From assembly GCF_000760215.1 (NCBI RefSeq), contig NZ_JNAW01000002.1:280300-344299 (forward strand): a stretch of 64,000 bases of DNA. The letters are read 5' to 3'. The notes beneath the pieces were generated by a model. It had not been told where the DNA came from and did no database searches. It was given only the letters and a program-made list of their open reading frames with translations. Both the position numbers and the translations under genes were made by a program. Source of the DNA: Prochlorococcus sp. MIT 0603 (GTDB lineage: Bacteria; Cyanobacteriota; Cyanobacteriia; PCC-6307; Cyanobiaceae). Shown one piece after another: positions 16,233 to 24,732 of this stretch. How positions within the stretch are numbered: the first letter of the stretch is position 1; every line of letters begins with the position of its first letter.

Positions 16233-16433
16233 ATGGTTAAAATATCCACCAATACCGATTATGGTTGCTTTTATAAGAAGATTTATAATATAAAATATAA
16301 TCCAGGAAAGTATATAACTAATTTAAGATTATTTTATGCCCTTAATGTTTTAAGCTTACTTATATATACCATATTTTATGTTATTAGAGAATATTTTGAT
16401 AAAAGAAATGACTTGAACGAATGTAAGTCTTAA
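16233..16433 (+). CDS. Possible small membrane protein
   Basis: From an ATG at 16233 a 66-residue product would start MVKISTNTDYGCFYKKIY and contain one hydrophobic segment (LFYALNVLSLLIYTIFYVI). It is Tyr- and Ile-rich, which AT-rich DNA can produce by chance. A TTG at 16191 gives a longer frame. There is no recognised family, and an overlapping 21-codon frame starts at 16228. Weakly supported. Confidence 0.3.
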   Translation: MVKISTNTDYGCFYKKIYNIKYNPGKYITNLRLFYALNVLSLLIYTIFYVIREYFDKRNDLNECKS

Positions 16434-16462
16434 CATTTAGCGATGGTTTTCTGAGGAACTCT

Positions 16463-16636
16463 CTAAGTGTCATAATTGATTGTTTTATTTACATTTAAAC
16501 TGGGGGAATCTTTCCATTGAATGGGTGGAGAAAGTTTGTCTCTTGAAGGGACAAAGGTGAATATCAAAAGGAATACAATTATTATTGTAGAAATAATAAT
16601 TGTAATAACTTTGCTGTCATCAATTTGTTCGTTCAT
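16463..16636 (-). CDS. Small single-pass membrane protein, 57 residues
   Basis: An ATG at 16634-16636 opens a 57-codon frame. The product has an acidic head (MNEQIDDSK), one helix of Ile, Val, Leu and Phe (about residues 10-28) and a polar tail with Pro and Trp (PPIQWKDSPSLN). It lies 3 bases after the end of msrA on the same strand and is likely in its transcript. Function unknown. Confidence 0.55.
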   Translation of the reverse strand: MNEQIDDSKVITIIISTIIIVFLLIFTFVPSRDKLSPPIQWKDSPSLNVNKTINYDT

Positions 16637-16639
16637 TTT

Positions 16640-17359
16640 TCAATTATTTATGGGGCTATTACTACTTCTAAGTACGCAATGAGAAACTGTCCAGTCGAAA
16701 TTATCCCAGACTTCAGTGCTAAGTTTATAATTTGCACCATTAAAATCACCTAAGGAAACGTTCGTTGGCATTGCTGAACAGTAAGGTCTGTTTCCTGGTT
16801 TTGCTAGGTATTGTTGATGATAATTCTCTGCATAATAAAATAATTTTCTCTCTTCAATTTGGGTTGTGATTTGACCAAATCCATTTATTTCTAATAGCTT
16901 TTGATAACAATCAAGGCTATTAGAAGCAATCTTAGAATGTTCTTCTCTCGTTGTATAAATCACAGATCTGTATTGTGTTCCTGTATCATTTCCTTGTCTA
17001 TTTAGTTGCGTTGGATCATGGCATTCCCAAAACATTTTTAGTAGATCACTTATATCAATTTGCGTTTTATTCCATACAACTCGAACCACTTCAGCGTGTT
17101 GAGTATTCCCAGAGCAAACTTCTCTGTAAGTAGGATTCTCAGTACTTCCACCTGCATAGCCAACTGCAGTTGTTTTTACACCAGGTAATTTCCAAAAGCA
17201 CTTTTCCGCACCCCAGAAGCATCCACATCCAAAATAGATCTCATCTTCACTCTCTTGAGGTGGCAGATTAATAATGCTTTCTAAGACGAAATGTTTAATT
17301 TGATCTTTTTTGAAAGTCTTTGGTTGAGTTTTTTTGGGGTTTAACCAACTAGGAAACAT
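16640..17359 (-). CDS. msrA: Peptide-methionine (S)-S-oxide reductase
   Basis: MsrA reduces the S-epimer of methionine sulfoxide in proteins and repairs oxidative damage in the cytoplasm. The 239-residue product has the catalytic GCFWG motif (residues 46-50, Cys47). It continues with VGYAGGSTENPTYREVCSG, HAEVVRVVWN and GTQYRSVIY, all family hallmarks. An N-terminal extension of about 40 residues precedes the core; a later Cys near YCSAMP may act as a recycling Cys. It lies downstream of an 83-residue membrane protein on the same strand. Confidence 0.93.
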   Translation of the reverse strand: MFPSWLNPKKTQPKTFKKDQIKHFVLESIINLPPQESEDEIYFGCGCFWGAEKCFWKLPGVKTTAVGYAGGSTENPTYREVCSGNTQHAEVVRVVWNKTQIDISDLLKMFWECHDPTQLNRQGNDTGTQYRSVIYTTREEHSKIASNSLDCYQKLLEINGFGQITTQIEERKLFYYAENYHQQYLAKPGNRPYCSAMPTNVSLGDFNGANYKLSTEVWDNFDWTVSHCVLRSSNSPINN

Positions 17360-17384
17360 GTAATTTAAAATCCTATTATCTAGA

Positions 17385-17636
17385 CTATTTAGGTGATTGA
17401 GCTTCTAGTTGAATATGATTTAACAATGTAGTGACAAAGGCAAACAATAAAAAAGGGAGGCTTAAGACCAAAATTAATCCAACACCAACTAAAGCAAATA
17501 TTGGTCTTGAAGATCCCATTAAGCCAAGCCCTCCAGCTAGACTTACAAAAATAACGGCCATCCATGCAAGTATTTGAAGATAGATGTCTCCAAAAGAAAG
17601 GTTGCATTTGATTGAATAATTGATTGGATCAGTCAT
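17385..17636 (-). CDS. Small two-helix membrane protein
   Basis: The 83-residue product has two hydrophobic helices (about residues 17-40 and 46-70) with a GGLGLMGSSRP turn between them, and a short polar tail. Similar small membrane proteins are widespread in marine cyanobacteria, but I know no function. Its start (MTDPINYSIKC) is clear. A frame in another register inside it (17389-17607) is a shadow. Confidence 0.6.
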   Translation of the reverse strand: MTDPINYSIKCNLSFGDIYLQILAWMAVIFVSLAGGLGLMGSSRPIFALVGVGLILVLSLPFLLFAFVTTLLNHIQLEAQSPK

Positions 17637-17734
17637 CTAACAATTCCTTTTTTACCAGGCTAGAAGAAGTTGTATTGATATGTATTTGAAATCCCCCTTT
17701 TCAGTGATGAAGTTTAATGAGGAAATTCTTGCAT

Positions 17735-19477
17735 TTAACCTATTCCTTCTGTCGCTTGTTCTCTTTCCCAGAGTTTTTTATAAATCCCATCACTTTTAAT
17801 TAGATCTTCATGCTTGCCTTCTTGTTCAAGCTTCCCTTGATTTAAAACTAATATTCGATCACATGCAGCGGCAGCAGAAAGTTGATGACTAATCATCAAT
17901 ATTGTTCTATTAGTTTGTTCCCTAATTGATGCCAGTATGGAAGCTGCTGTTTTGTTGTCAACGCTGGCCAATGCATCATCAAGAACAATTATTGGTGCAT
18001 TAATCAATAAGGCTCTCCCTAAAGCTGTCCTTTGTCTCTGGCCACCACTTAGAGTTATCCCTCGCTCTCCTACGAGTGTTTTAAAGCCGTCGGGAAAGCC
18101 TTTGATGTCTTCGTTAAGCCTTGCTTGCGAAGCAGAGGATCTAACTTCTTCTATTGATGCATTTGGATCGCCGTATCTCAAATTGTTTTGTAATGTATCT
18201 GTAAATAAATAACCTTCCTGAGGGACAAAGGCTATGTTTTTTCGAAGCTCATCAAGCTTTATATCTACTATGTCATAGTTGTCTATAAATAGTTGTTGTT
18301 TAGGAACATTAATCATTCTGCCTAATGCTCTAGCAAGAGTCGTTTTACCACACCCGACTGGACCAACAATCGCTACTAGTTCCCCTGCATTAATTACAAA
18401 ATTTAGGTCTTTTAAAATTTCTGTTTGGCTATCTTCATAACTAATACAAAGTCCTTTGGCTTCTAATTTTCCTTTTACTGTTGATGTGAATTCTTTGCTT
18501 CCAGAGTTATCTTGAATACTAGGGGTATTTGTTAATAACTCTTCTACTCTCTCAAGACTTACTTGCCCCAATTGAAAAGTGTTTAAGGTAAAACCTAGTA
18601 GTGCTGTCGGGAAAACTAACCTTTCAACATAGAGTATTAGTGCGATTAATCCCCCAATAGTTAGTGAGCCTGTTTCAATCAGACCACTTCCTAGCGCAAG
18701 AATTAAAAGTAAAGATATCGATGAAATACCTTGTAGGAGAGGAAATAAAGTACTGGCTGTTCTTGCTAAATTTATAGCGGCATTCTTATATTCCTTATTT
18801 AATTTAGAAAAAGCTTTTCCTTCTGCATCTTCTTGGCCATAGATTTTTATAGCGCTAATACCTGATAGATCTTCTTGGATTAGTTCACTCAGGCTAGAAA
18901 GAGCTTCTTGTTGACGCTTCCTTTGGTTAACCATTCTGCCTCCGAAGAGGCGAACAACGCCAAGCATTATTGGATAAAGAGATATTGAGGCTAACGTTAA
19001 CCATGGATTGATGGCAAGCATTGCTGGGACAGTAAAGGCATATGCTAAGAATGTGTTGGTGAGACTTAAAATTGCGAATCCAAGTAGGCGCCTAATGTTT
19101 TCTATGTCACTAGTAGCTCTTGTAATAACTTCACCACTGCCAATTTCTTGAACCCATCCTGGGTCTTGTATCAGCATGTGATCAAATAGGCGCTGCCTAA
19201 GATCAACTTCTACTTGCCTACCAACCCCAAAAACAAGTTGACGTGAAATAAGTCGAATAAATGCCATCACTGTTGCTAGGGATATAATCCATGCTGATTG
19301 TTTTAGTACATCGTTAAAAGTGAACCCTTCTTGTAAAGCATCTATGATTTTACGAACTTCAAATGGAATTATAACGCTTAAAATATTTACAATTACTAGG
19401 CTTAGTGCTCCAAGGAGCAATGTTCTTCTATGAGGTTTTAAATATCTATTTATTAGATCAATCCTAAGTGCTTTCAT
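17735..19477 (-). CDS. ABC transporter, fused permease and ATPase (exporter type)
   Basis: The 580-residue product is a half-transporter. It has six N-terminal helices (residues about 15-300) and an ATPase domain with Walker A GPVGCGKTTLA, a Q-loop in FVPQEGYLF, the signature LSGGQRQR, Walker B IIVLDDALAS and a switch His in ISHQLS. It resembles the MdlB/MsbA-like multidrug and lipid exporters and would act as a dimer in the inner membrane. The substrate is unknown. The plus-strand frame inside it (17937-18212) is a shadow. It stands alone, divergent from the DUF3288 gene. Confidence 0.9.
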   Translation of the reverse strand: MKALRIDLINRYLKPHRRTLLLGALSLVIVNILSVIIPFEVRKIIDALQEGFTFNDVLKQSAWIISLATVMAFIRLISRQLVFGVGRQVEVDLRQRLFDHMLIQDPGWVQEIGSGEVITRATSDIENIRRLLGFAILSLTNTFLAYAFTVPAMLAINPWLTLASISLYPIMLGVVRLFGGRMVNQRKRQQEALSSLSELIQEDLSGISAIKIYGQEDAEGKAFSKLNKEYKNAAINLARTASTLFPLLQGISSISLLLILALGSGLIETGSLTIGGLIALILYVERLVFPTALLGFTLNTFQLGQVSLERVEELLTNTPSIQDNSGSKEFTSTVKGKLEAKGLCISYEDSQTEILKDLNFVINAGELVAIVGPVGCGKTTLARALGRMINVPKQQLFIDNYDIVDIKLDELRKNIAFVPQEGYLFTDTLQNNLRYGDPNASIEEVRSSASQARLNEDIKGFPDGFKTLVGERGITLSGGQRQRTALGRALLINAPIIVLDDALASVDNKTAASILASIREQTNRTILMISHQLSAAAACDRILVLNQGKLEQEGKHEDLIKSDGIYKKLWEREQATEGIG

Positions 19478-19561
19478 GATTTCATTAATACAAATACCAA
19501 TTTAGATTGCATAAGGCGAAAAAATGATTATATCGTTCTATTTGTACTTGGGGTTTTGTTG

Positions 19562-19861
19562 ATGGAAGGACAGAATCATCCTTTGTATTCTATTGATCGC
19601 GATCATGTCAATCGTTTACTAGCTACAAATGTTCCTAATGATGAGGATTTGATTGATTTGGCTAGATTGATGATGAGGTATGAAGGATTTCCAGGAGCTG
19701 ATGATCTTCAAATGGACATGCGAAAAACATTGAAATTATGGGGAATAACAAAAGAAGAACTCAATGCCAGTACTCGGAAAATATGGATAAAAGGGTATAG
19801 GCCTGGTGCTTCTTCGGAAACAATGATGGGATCAGGTTTTGATACGACAGAAAAATCTTAG
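19562..19861 (+). CDS. DUF3288-like protein
   Basis: The 99-residue product begins MEGQNHPLYSIDRDHVNRLL. It continues with LIDLARLMMRYEGFPGADDL and a KLWGITKEEL stretch, the usual pattern of DUF3288, a small all-helical family of cyanobacteria and plastids. The function is unknown. Two TTG codons lie directly upstream in frame; the ATG at 19562 is preferred. It lies about 120 bases before trpD on the same strand. Confidence 0.7.
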   Translation: MEGQNHPLYSIDRDHVNRLLATNVPNDEDLIDLARLMMRYEGFPGADDLQMDMRKTLKLWGITKEELNASTRKIWIKGYRPGASSETMMGSGFDTTEKS

Positions 19862-19983
19862 ATTAATTACATACTCCTTTTACTTTTTATCTTATTCGGA
19901 TAAGTCATAGTATGAGGGTGCTTCTTTAGTTGGGCGTTCCCTCCTTAACAAAGCGCTCTGGCTTTTTAAAGTAGTTTTTAATT

Positions 19984-21009
19984 ATGTCTAATTCTTCTTG
20001 GCCAAAACTTCTTGAAAAACTTTTGCAGAGTGAAGAACTTACTGCATTAGAGGCAAAAGCTCTTATGCAGGCTTGGCTTGAGAATGATCTTTTACCTGTA
20101 CAAACAGGAGCTTTTCTTGCTGCTTTAAGAGCTAAAGGAGTTTCCGGGTTGGAGTTGTCAACCATGGCAGAAGTCCTCAGGGAGGCTTGTGTCTTTCCGT
20201 ACAGTATTCCAAAGACCTTTATGGTTGATACATGCGGAACTGGCGGAGATGGAGCTGATACTTTTAATATTTCAACAGCAGTGGCTTTTGTAGCCGCTTC
20301 ATTAGGAGTTAATATTGCTAAGCACGGAAATCGAAGTGCTAGTGGAAAAGTTGGCTCTGCAGACGTTCTTGAAGGACTTGGGATTAAACTAGATGCTCCT
20401 TTGCAATCAGTTGTTAATGCAATTCAGGAAACAAATATAACTTTTTTGTTTGCACCGGTTTGGCATTCCTCTTTGGTTAATCTTGCGCCATTAAGAAAAA
20501 GCTTGGGTGTAAGAACTGTCTTTAATCTTCTTGGGCCATTAGTAAATCCTTTTCGTCCTAAGGCACAGGTCTTGGGAGTTGCAAAGCCTGAGTTGTTAGA
20601 CCCTATGTCAGAAGCATTGCTCAATTTGGGATTAGAAAGAGCAGTAGTGGTTCACGGAGCTGGCAGTTTAGACGAAGCGTCTCTTGAAGGAATTAATCAA
20701 TTGCGATTCATTGAGAATGGCCAGATAACCTCTAGATCACTTGATGTAAGAGATCTAGGCCTTGTTCCTTGTCCTAATAGTGAACTTAAGGGAGGGGACC
20801 TTTCTACTAATAAAGATATACTTTTAAATCTCTTTAAAGGATCTGGGACCCAACCTCAAAAAGAAGTTGTTGCTCTTAATACTTCTTTAGTCTTTTGGGC
20901 TTCAGGTCTTGAAAGAGATTTAAGTCAAGGTGTGAAAATAGCTTTAGAATCTCTAATGATGGCAAAGCCATTAGATAAATTTAATGAGTTGAAGAAATTC
21001 TTGGAATGA
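19984..21009 (+). CDS. trpD: Anthranilate phosphoribosyltransferase
   Basis: TrpD transfers phosphoribose from PRPP to anthranilate in tryptophan synthesis. The 341-residue product has the PRPP-binding [15 protein letters not shown] (from residue 84). It also has [19 protein letters not shown] and [20 protein letters not shown], giving the anthranilate site, plus a typical helical N-terminal domain. No other trp gene is visible nearby, as is common in cyanobacteria. It is followed by carA 42 bases downstream, so the two may be co-transcribed. Confidence 0.96.
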   Translation: MSNSSWPKLLEKLLQSEELTALEAKALMQAWLENDLLPVQTGAFLAALRAKGVSGLELSTMAEVLREACVFPYSIPKTFMVDTCGTGGDGADTFNISTAVAFVAASLGVNIAKHGNRSASGKVGSADVLEGLGIKLDAPLQSVVNAIQETNITFLFAPVWHSSLVNLAPLRKSLGVRTVFNLLGPLVNPFRPKAQVLGVAKPELLDPMSEALLNLGLERAVVVHGAGSLDEASLEGINQLRFIENGQITSRSLDVRDLGLVPCPNSELKGGDLSTNKDILLNLFKGSGTQPQKEVVALNTSLVFWASGLERDLSQGVKIALESLMMAKPLDKFNELKKFLE

Positions 21010-21051
21010 CTTTTTTGTAATCAAGTGAGCTTTATTTAATTAACTTTTAAG

Positions 21052-22194
21052 ATGAATTCCTTACAAAATGATGCTGCTATTTTGGTCTTATCTGATGGCA
21101 CTTTGATTGAGGGTAAATCATTTGGTTATAAAGGAACAGTTGTTGGTGAAATTGTTTTTAACACTGGCATTACTGGCTATGAAGAGGTCTTAACTGATCC
21201 TAGTTATTTTGGCCAGTTAATTACTTTTACTTATCCGGAATTAGGTAATACTGGTATCAATTTTGATGATCACGAGTCTGTAACTCCTAGTGCAAAGGGT
21301 GTTATTGCAAGAAGATTCACTAGTTATCCAAGTAATTGGCGTTCAAAAAAAACCTTTGAGAAATGGCTTGAGGATGAAATGGTGGTTGGAATTCATGGTG
21401 TGGATACAAGAGCACTTGTCCGACATTTAAGAACTTCTGGAACAATGAATGCAGTTATATCTTCAACAGGTAAAGAATCCGCTTCAGATTTATTAGATCA
21501 TGTCAAACAAGCTCCATTAATGAAAGGACTTGATTTGACCAGTGAAGTTACTACCAAGAATCCATATGTATGGAATTCAACTACCTCTGTTGACTTTGAC
21601 AAGAGAGTTTTCAATAGGCATAAGAAGCCTTATAAAGTAGTTGCGATTGATTTTGGAATTAAGCGCTCAATATTGAACCGGTTAGTATCTCACGGTTGTG
21701 AAGTTAATGTTTTGCCGGCAAATTCTGATTTCTCAGATGTAATAGCTTTAGAGCCTGAAGGTGTGTTTTTATCAAACGGTCCAGGTGATCCTGCGGCTGT
21801 GGAGTCAGGAATACTTTTAGCAAGACGCTTAATAAAAGAAGGAGACATGCCAATCTTTGGGATATGCCTTGGCCATCAAATTTTAGGATTAGCTCTTGGT
21901 TGTAGGACATTCAAGCTCCCATATGGGCATAGAGGATTGAATCATCCGTGCGGTAAGAATGGAAATATTGAAATTACAAGTCAAAATCATGGATTTGCTA
22001 TTGAAGCTTCATCTCTTGATATTGAGACGGTTCAAGTAACTCATTTAAACCTTAACGATGGAACGGTTGCAGGTATAGCAATGTGTAACAGACCAGTTTT
22101 TGGCATTCAATATCACCCAGAAGCAAGTCCTGGGCCTCATGATGCTGATCACCATTTCTCACGTTTTTCTGAACTAATGTCACAACGACGTTGA
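21052..22194 (+). CDS. carA: Carbamoyl-phosphate synthase, small (glutaminase) subunit
   Basis: CarA releases ammonia from glutamine and passes it to CarB for carbamoyl phosphate, feeding arginine and pyrimidines. The 380-residue product has the N-terminal CPSase small-chain domain ([17 protein letters not shown]). The class I glutaminase domain has its nucleophile in [12 protein letters not shown] (Cys272) and the catalytic His/Glu in [15 protein letters not shown]. An LSNGPGDP oxyanion motif is present. The length is normal. carB is not in the window. Confidence 0.97.
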   Translation: MNSLQNDAAILVLSDGTLIEGKSFGYKGTVVGEIVFNTGITGYEEVLTDPSYFGQLITFTYPELGNTGINFDDHESVTPSAKGVIARRFTSYPSNWRSKKTFEKWLEDEMVVGIHGVDTRALVRHLRTSGTMNAVISSTGKESASDLLDHVKQAPLMKGLDLTSEVTTKNPYVWNSTTSVDFDKRVFNRHKKPYKVVAIDFGIKRSILNRLVSHGCEVNVLPANSDFSDVIALEPEGVFLSNGPGDPAAVESGILLARRLIKEGDMPIFGICLGHQILGLALGCRTFKLPYGHRGLNHPCGKNGNIEITSQNHGFAIEASSLDIETVQVTHLNLNDGTVAGIAMCNRPVFGIQYHPEASPGPHDADHHFSRFSELMSQRR

Positions 22195-22267
22195 ACTGTG
22201 GTTCAGATCCTTTTTGATAACTACACTTCATTTGTGGAGTATTAGGAGGCTTGGACCCATAAACGAT

Positions 22268-22624
22268 TTGCAACGATTGACCGTTTCTTTGCGAGGTGGA
22301 TTTGAAAGAAGAAAAGGTTGTTTGGTTTTTCACTTCACTGGCCAACTCGATGAATATTCAAAAAAGCAATTCACGGATTTTGTGAACGATGTATTTAGCT
22401 CAAATAAATTACCTATTGTTATTGACCTGACAAAAATCGATTTTATTGATTCAACTGGATTAGGGGCAATGGTGCATTACGCGAAAAAATGTAAGAACGC
22501 CAAGAGATCCTTTGTTGTTGTTGGTAATTCTAGAGTTATTCAAATAATAAAACTTGTTAGACTTGAGGAGTTTTTACATCTTTCTTCGGATCTAAATACG
22601 GCTTTAAGTCAATTAGCTGCTTGA
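22268..22624 (+). CDS. STAS-domain anti-sigma factor antagonist
   Basis: The 118-residue product is a single STAS domain. It has a CLVFHFTGQLDEYSKKQF strand-helix, IVIDLTKIDFIDSTGLGAM with the Ser that is phosphorylated in SpoIIAA-type proteins, and a final FLHLSSDLNTAL. It would bind an anti-sigma kinase when unphosphorylated and release the sigma factor. The ATP-binding kinase-like protein at 47591 is a possible partner, by inference. TTG at 22268 is chosen because the domain begins a few residues later; an in-frame start further upstream (22214) would add unlikely sequence. Its end overlaps the mini-RNase III start. Confidence 0.78.
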   Translation: MQRLTVSLRGGFERRKGCLVFHFTGQLDEYSKKQFTDFVNDVFSSNKLPIVIDLTKIDFIDSTGLGAMVHYAKKCKNAKRSFVVVGNSRVIQIIKLVRLEEFLHLSSDLNTALSQLAA

Positions 22625-23052
22625 ATAATTGGATTAAAAACATACAAATTTCAGGGCGTCCTGATCAATTGAGGCCTTCTCAATTGGCTTGGTTGGGAGA
22701 TGCAGTTTGGGAATTGCATCAAAGGCTACTACTTTGTGAGAAGCCAGCTAAAACAAAGGATCTCCATCTTTCAGTAGTCTCTCAAGTAAAGGCGGAAGCT
22801 CAGTCCAAAGCATTGGAAAACATCGAAATTTATTTGACTGATTTAGAGAGAAAATTGGTGAGACGAGGACGTAATAGTATTACCCGTAGCTCTAGGAAGG
22901 TAAATATTGCTATTTATGGAAGGGCAACTGGATTTGAAACACTTATTGGTTGGTTATTTCTAAAGGATCCAAATCGCCTGGCTCAACTAATGGATCTATT
23001 AGAGAGAATTGAAACTGATAAACATGAAGGAGGAATCAATGAGTACAAATGA
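22621..23052 (+). CDS. mrnC: Mini-ribonuclease III
   Basis: The 143-residue product is the RNase III catalytic domain without the double-stranded RNA-binding domain. It has QLAWLGDAVWELHQRLLL (the Asp/Glu-containing signature), HLSVVSQVKAEAQSKAL, a RRGRNSITRS segment and YGRATGFETLIGWLFL. In Bacillus this enzyme matures the 23S rRNA ends. TTG at 22621 overlaps the stop of the STAS gene (TTGA), and its own end overlaps the RlmB gene, so this is a tightly coupled run. Confidence 0.88.
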   Translation: MNNWIKNIQISGRPDQLRPSQLAWLGDAVWELHQRLLLCEKPAKTKDLHLSVVSQVKAEAQSKALENIEIYLTDLERKLVRRGRNSITRSSRKVNIAIYGRATGFETLIGWLFLKDPNRLAQLMDLLERIETDKHEGGINEYK

Positions 23053-24292
23053 TCGTAGAGGGAGAAACTCTTCTAGAAATTCCTCTTCTGAAGAAGGTCG
23101 AAGGAAAGGGCGAAAAGCTTCAGGCTTGCGCTGGCAGAAAGAAAACAAGACAGGATGGCAATCGAGAAGAGCACCAAATAAATCTTCAGTCAAAACTGAA
23201 ACCCGTTATTCAGAAAACTTCGATGAAAAGAATCAGCAAAAAAACTTTTTAAGGGATAGGAATGATTCCCAGGGCTTAAAGAGGAGTTCATTTAAATCAA
23301 ATCGTGCTTGGAGCAGTCAAAATGAATTTTCCAGAAGTACATCTGATGCTGGGAAAAAACAATATGATTCCTCTAATAGAAGACGTTCATCTTCGTTTTC
23401 TAGAAATAATCAAAAACCATTTATTGAGACTGATCAATGGCAAGAGAAATCAAATGAGAAAATTGTTTTTGAAAGTGAGTCAAATGATATTTTTTGGGGC
23501 CGACATTCAACACAATCGATCCTTGAGTCGGGAAGACCCGTGCATAGAATCTGGTGTACTTCTGAGATACGAAGTACACCAAGATTTCTTCAGCTTCTTA
23601 AGGATGCCAAGGCCTTAGGAGTTCTGGTTGAGGAAGTCTCTTGGGGAAGGTTGGGACATGTTACTAATGGTGGAGTGCATCAAGGGATTGCTCTTCAAAC
23701 AGCTGCCTCTGAAACCTTTGACTTAAAAACATTGATTGAAGCTTGCCAGGATATTGAGGAATCAGCCGTTTTACTTGCACTTGATGGTATTACTGACCCT
23801 CATAATGTGGGCGCCATAGTTAGATCTGCCGAAGCATTAGGAGCACATGGGATGATCCTTCCGCAGAGAAGAAGTGCAGGCTTAACAGGATCTGTAGCTA
23901 AAGTAGCTGCTGGGGCTTTAGAACATTTACCTGTAGCAAGGGTTGTTAATTTGAATCGATCTTTAGAAGAGCTGAAAAATTGTGGTTATACAGTGATTGG
24001 ATTAGCAGAAGACGGAGATAAAACTGTAAATGAAATTTCTTGCGTTGGGCCTTTAGTACTAGTAATTGGATCTGAAGGTAAAGGTTTATCTCTTCTCACA
24101 AGGAGACATTGTGATTTTCTTTTAAGGATACCTTTGAGAGGAGTTACATCGAGCTTGAATGCATCAGTGGCCACATCGATTTCTTTATATGAGTTGGCTC
24201 GTCAAGGTTGGATGAAAGATCTTTCTGGTCAGGCACCCTCGCCGAAGATGGTAAAAGCTAAATTGACGACAAAACCTTTCAAAGAGAAATAG
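23039..24292 (+). CDS. rlmB: SPOUT 23S rRNA 2'-O-methyltransferase (RlmB/TrmH family) with a long basic head
   Basis: The 417-residue product has a C-terminal SPOUT domain with LALDGITDPHNVGAIVRSAE, VIGSEGKGLSLL and LNASVATSISLYEL (the knot and cofactor motifs), preceded by the substrate domain starting near FWGRHSTQSILESG. This matches RlmB, which methylates G2251 of 23S rRNA, or a close tRNA/rRNA relative. Residues 1 to about 145 are a low-complexity Arg/Ser/Asn/Lys-rich extension, likely disordered and RNA-binding. The ATG at 23039 has GGAGG at good spacing and overlaps the mini-RNase III gene, so it is the clear start. Shared rRNA work with mrnC is plausible. Confidence 0.88.
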   Translation: MSTNDRRGRNSSRNSSSEEGRRKGRKASGLRWQKENKTGWQSRRAPNKSSVKTETRYSENFDEKNQQKNFLRDRNDSQGLKRSSFKSNRAWSSQNEFSRSTSDAGKKQYDSSNRRRSSSFSRNNQKPFIETDQWQEKSNEKIVFESESNDIFWGRHSTQSILESGRPVHRIWCTSEIRSTPRFLQLLKDAKALGVLVEEVSWGRLGHVTNGGVHQGIALQTAASETFDLKTLIEACQDIEESAVLLALDGITDPHNVGAIVRSAEALGAHGMILPQRRSAGLTGSVAKVAAGALEHLPVARVVNLNRSLEELKNCGYTVIGLAEDGDKTVNEISCVGPLVLVIGSEGKGLSLLTRRHCDFLLRIPLRGVTSSLNASVATSISLYELARQGWMKDLSGQAPSPKMVKAKLTTKPFKEK

Positions 24293-24447
24293 TGGATACG
24301 AATTGTTTAAGGTAAAAGCATTAAAACAAGTTCGACATTAGCGGATTGAAAAAATGGTTAATTGAACATTTAGACTAAAAAAAATAGCTTTCGGATTAGT
24401 TTTTTCTTGATTAAGTACTAGCATTGAAAAAGATTTTAATTTATGGC

Positions 24448-24678
24448 ATGAGCCCAATAAGGGCATTTAGAAAACTAGGTAACAGTTTTGGCTTAGCTTG
24501 GTGGGCCAAAATAGAAACTGTTAATCCTAATGCCACATATTGGTTTGGCCCTTTTTTGACCAAAAAGAGTCTTAACGCTAAAGTGAACGGCTTCTTAGAG
24601 GATTTGACCGACGAAGGGGTTGAATCTATGGAATATCATGTTGTTCGTTGCAAGAGAATTGAGCCTTTAACTTTTTGA
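24448..24678 (+). CDS. DUF1816 family protein
   Basis: From the ATG at 24448 the 76-residue product has LAWWAKIETVNPNATYWFGPF and ends with a DLTDEGVESMEYHVVRCKR stretch. This is the core of DUF1816, a small cyanobacterial family related in fold to phycobilisome linker ends (CpcD-like). Prochlorococcus keeps it though it lacks phycobilisomes. The role is unknown. A TTG at 24424 would add eight residues and is less likely. It lies before gatA on the same strand. Confidence 0.72.
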   Translation: MSPIRAFRKLGNSFGLAWWAKIETVNPNATYWFGPFLTKKSLNAKVNGFLEDLTDEGVESMEYHVVRCKRIEPLTF

Positions 24679-24732
24679 ACTTTTCTTTTTCTACTACAAT
24701 AGTTTTTCAATGAAGTCTATTTAATTTTAGTG

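Noticed and set aside
16228-16293. 21-codon frame (MKWLKYPPIPIMVAF...)
   Set aside because: Too short and overlaps another weak frame; no supporting signal.
17389-17607. Alternative frame of 72 codons inside the 83-residue membrane protein
   Set aside because: Its sequence is Cys/Trp/Phe-rich and lacks continuous helices, unlike the frame chosen.
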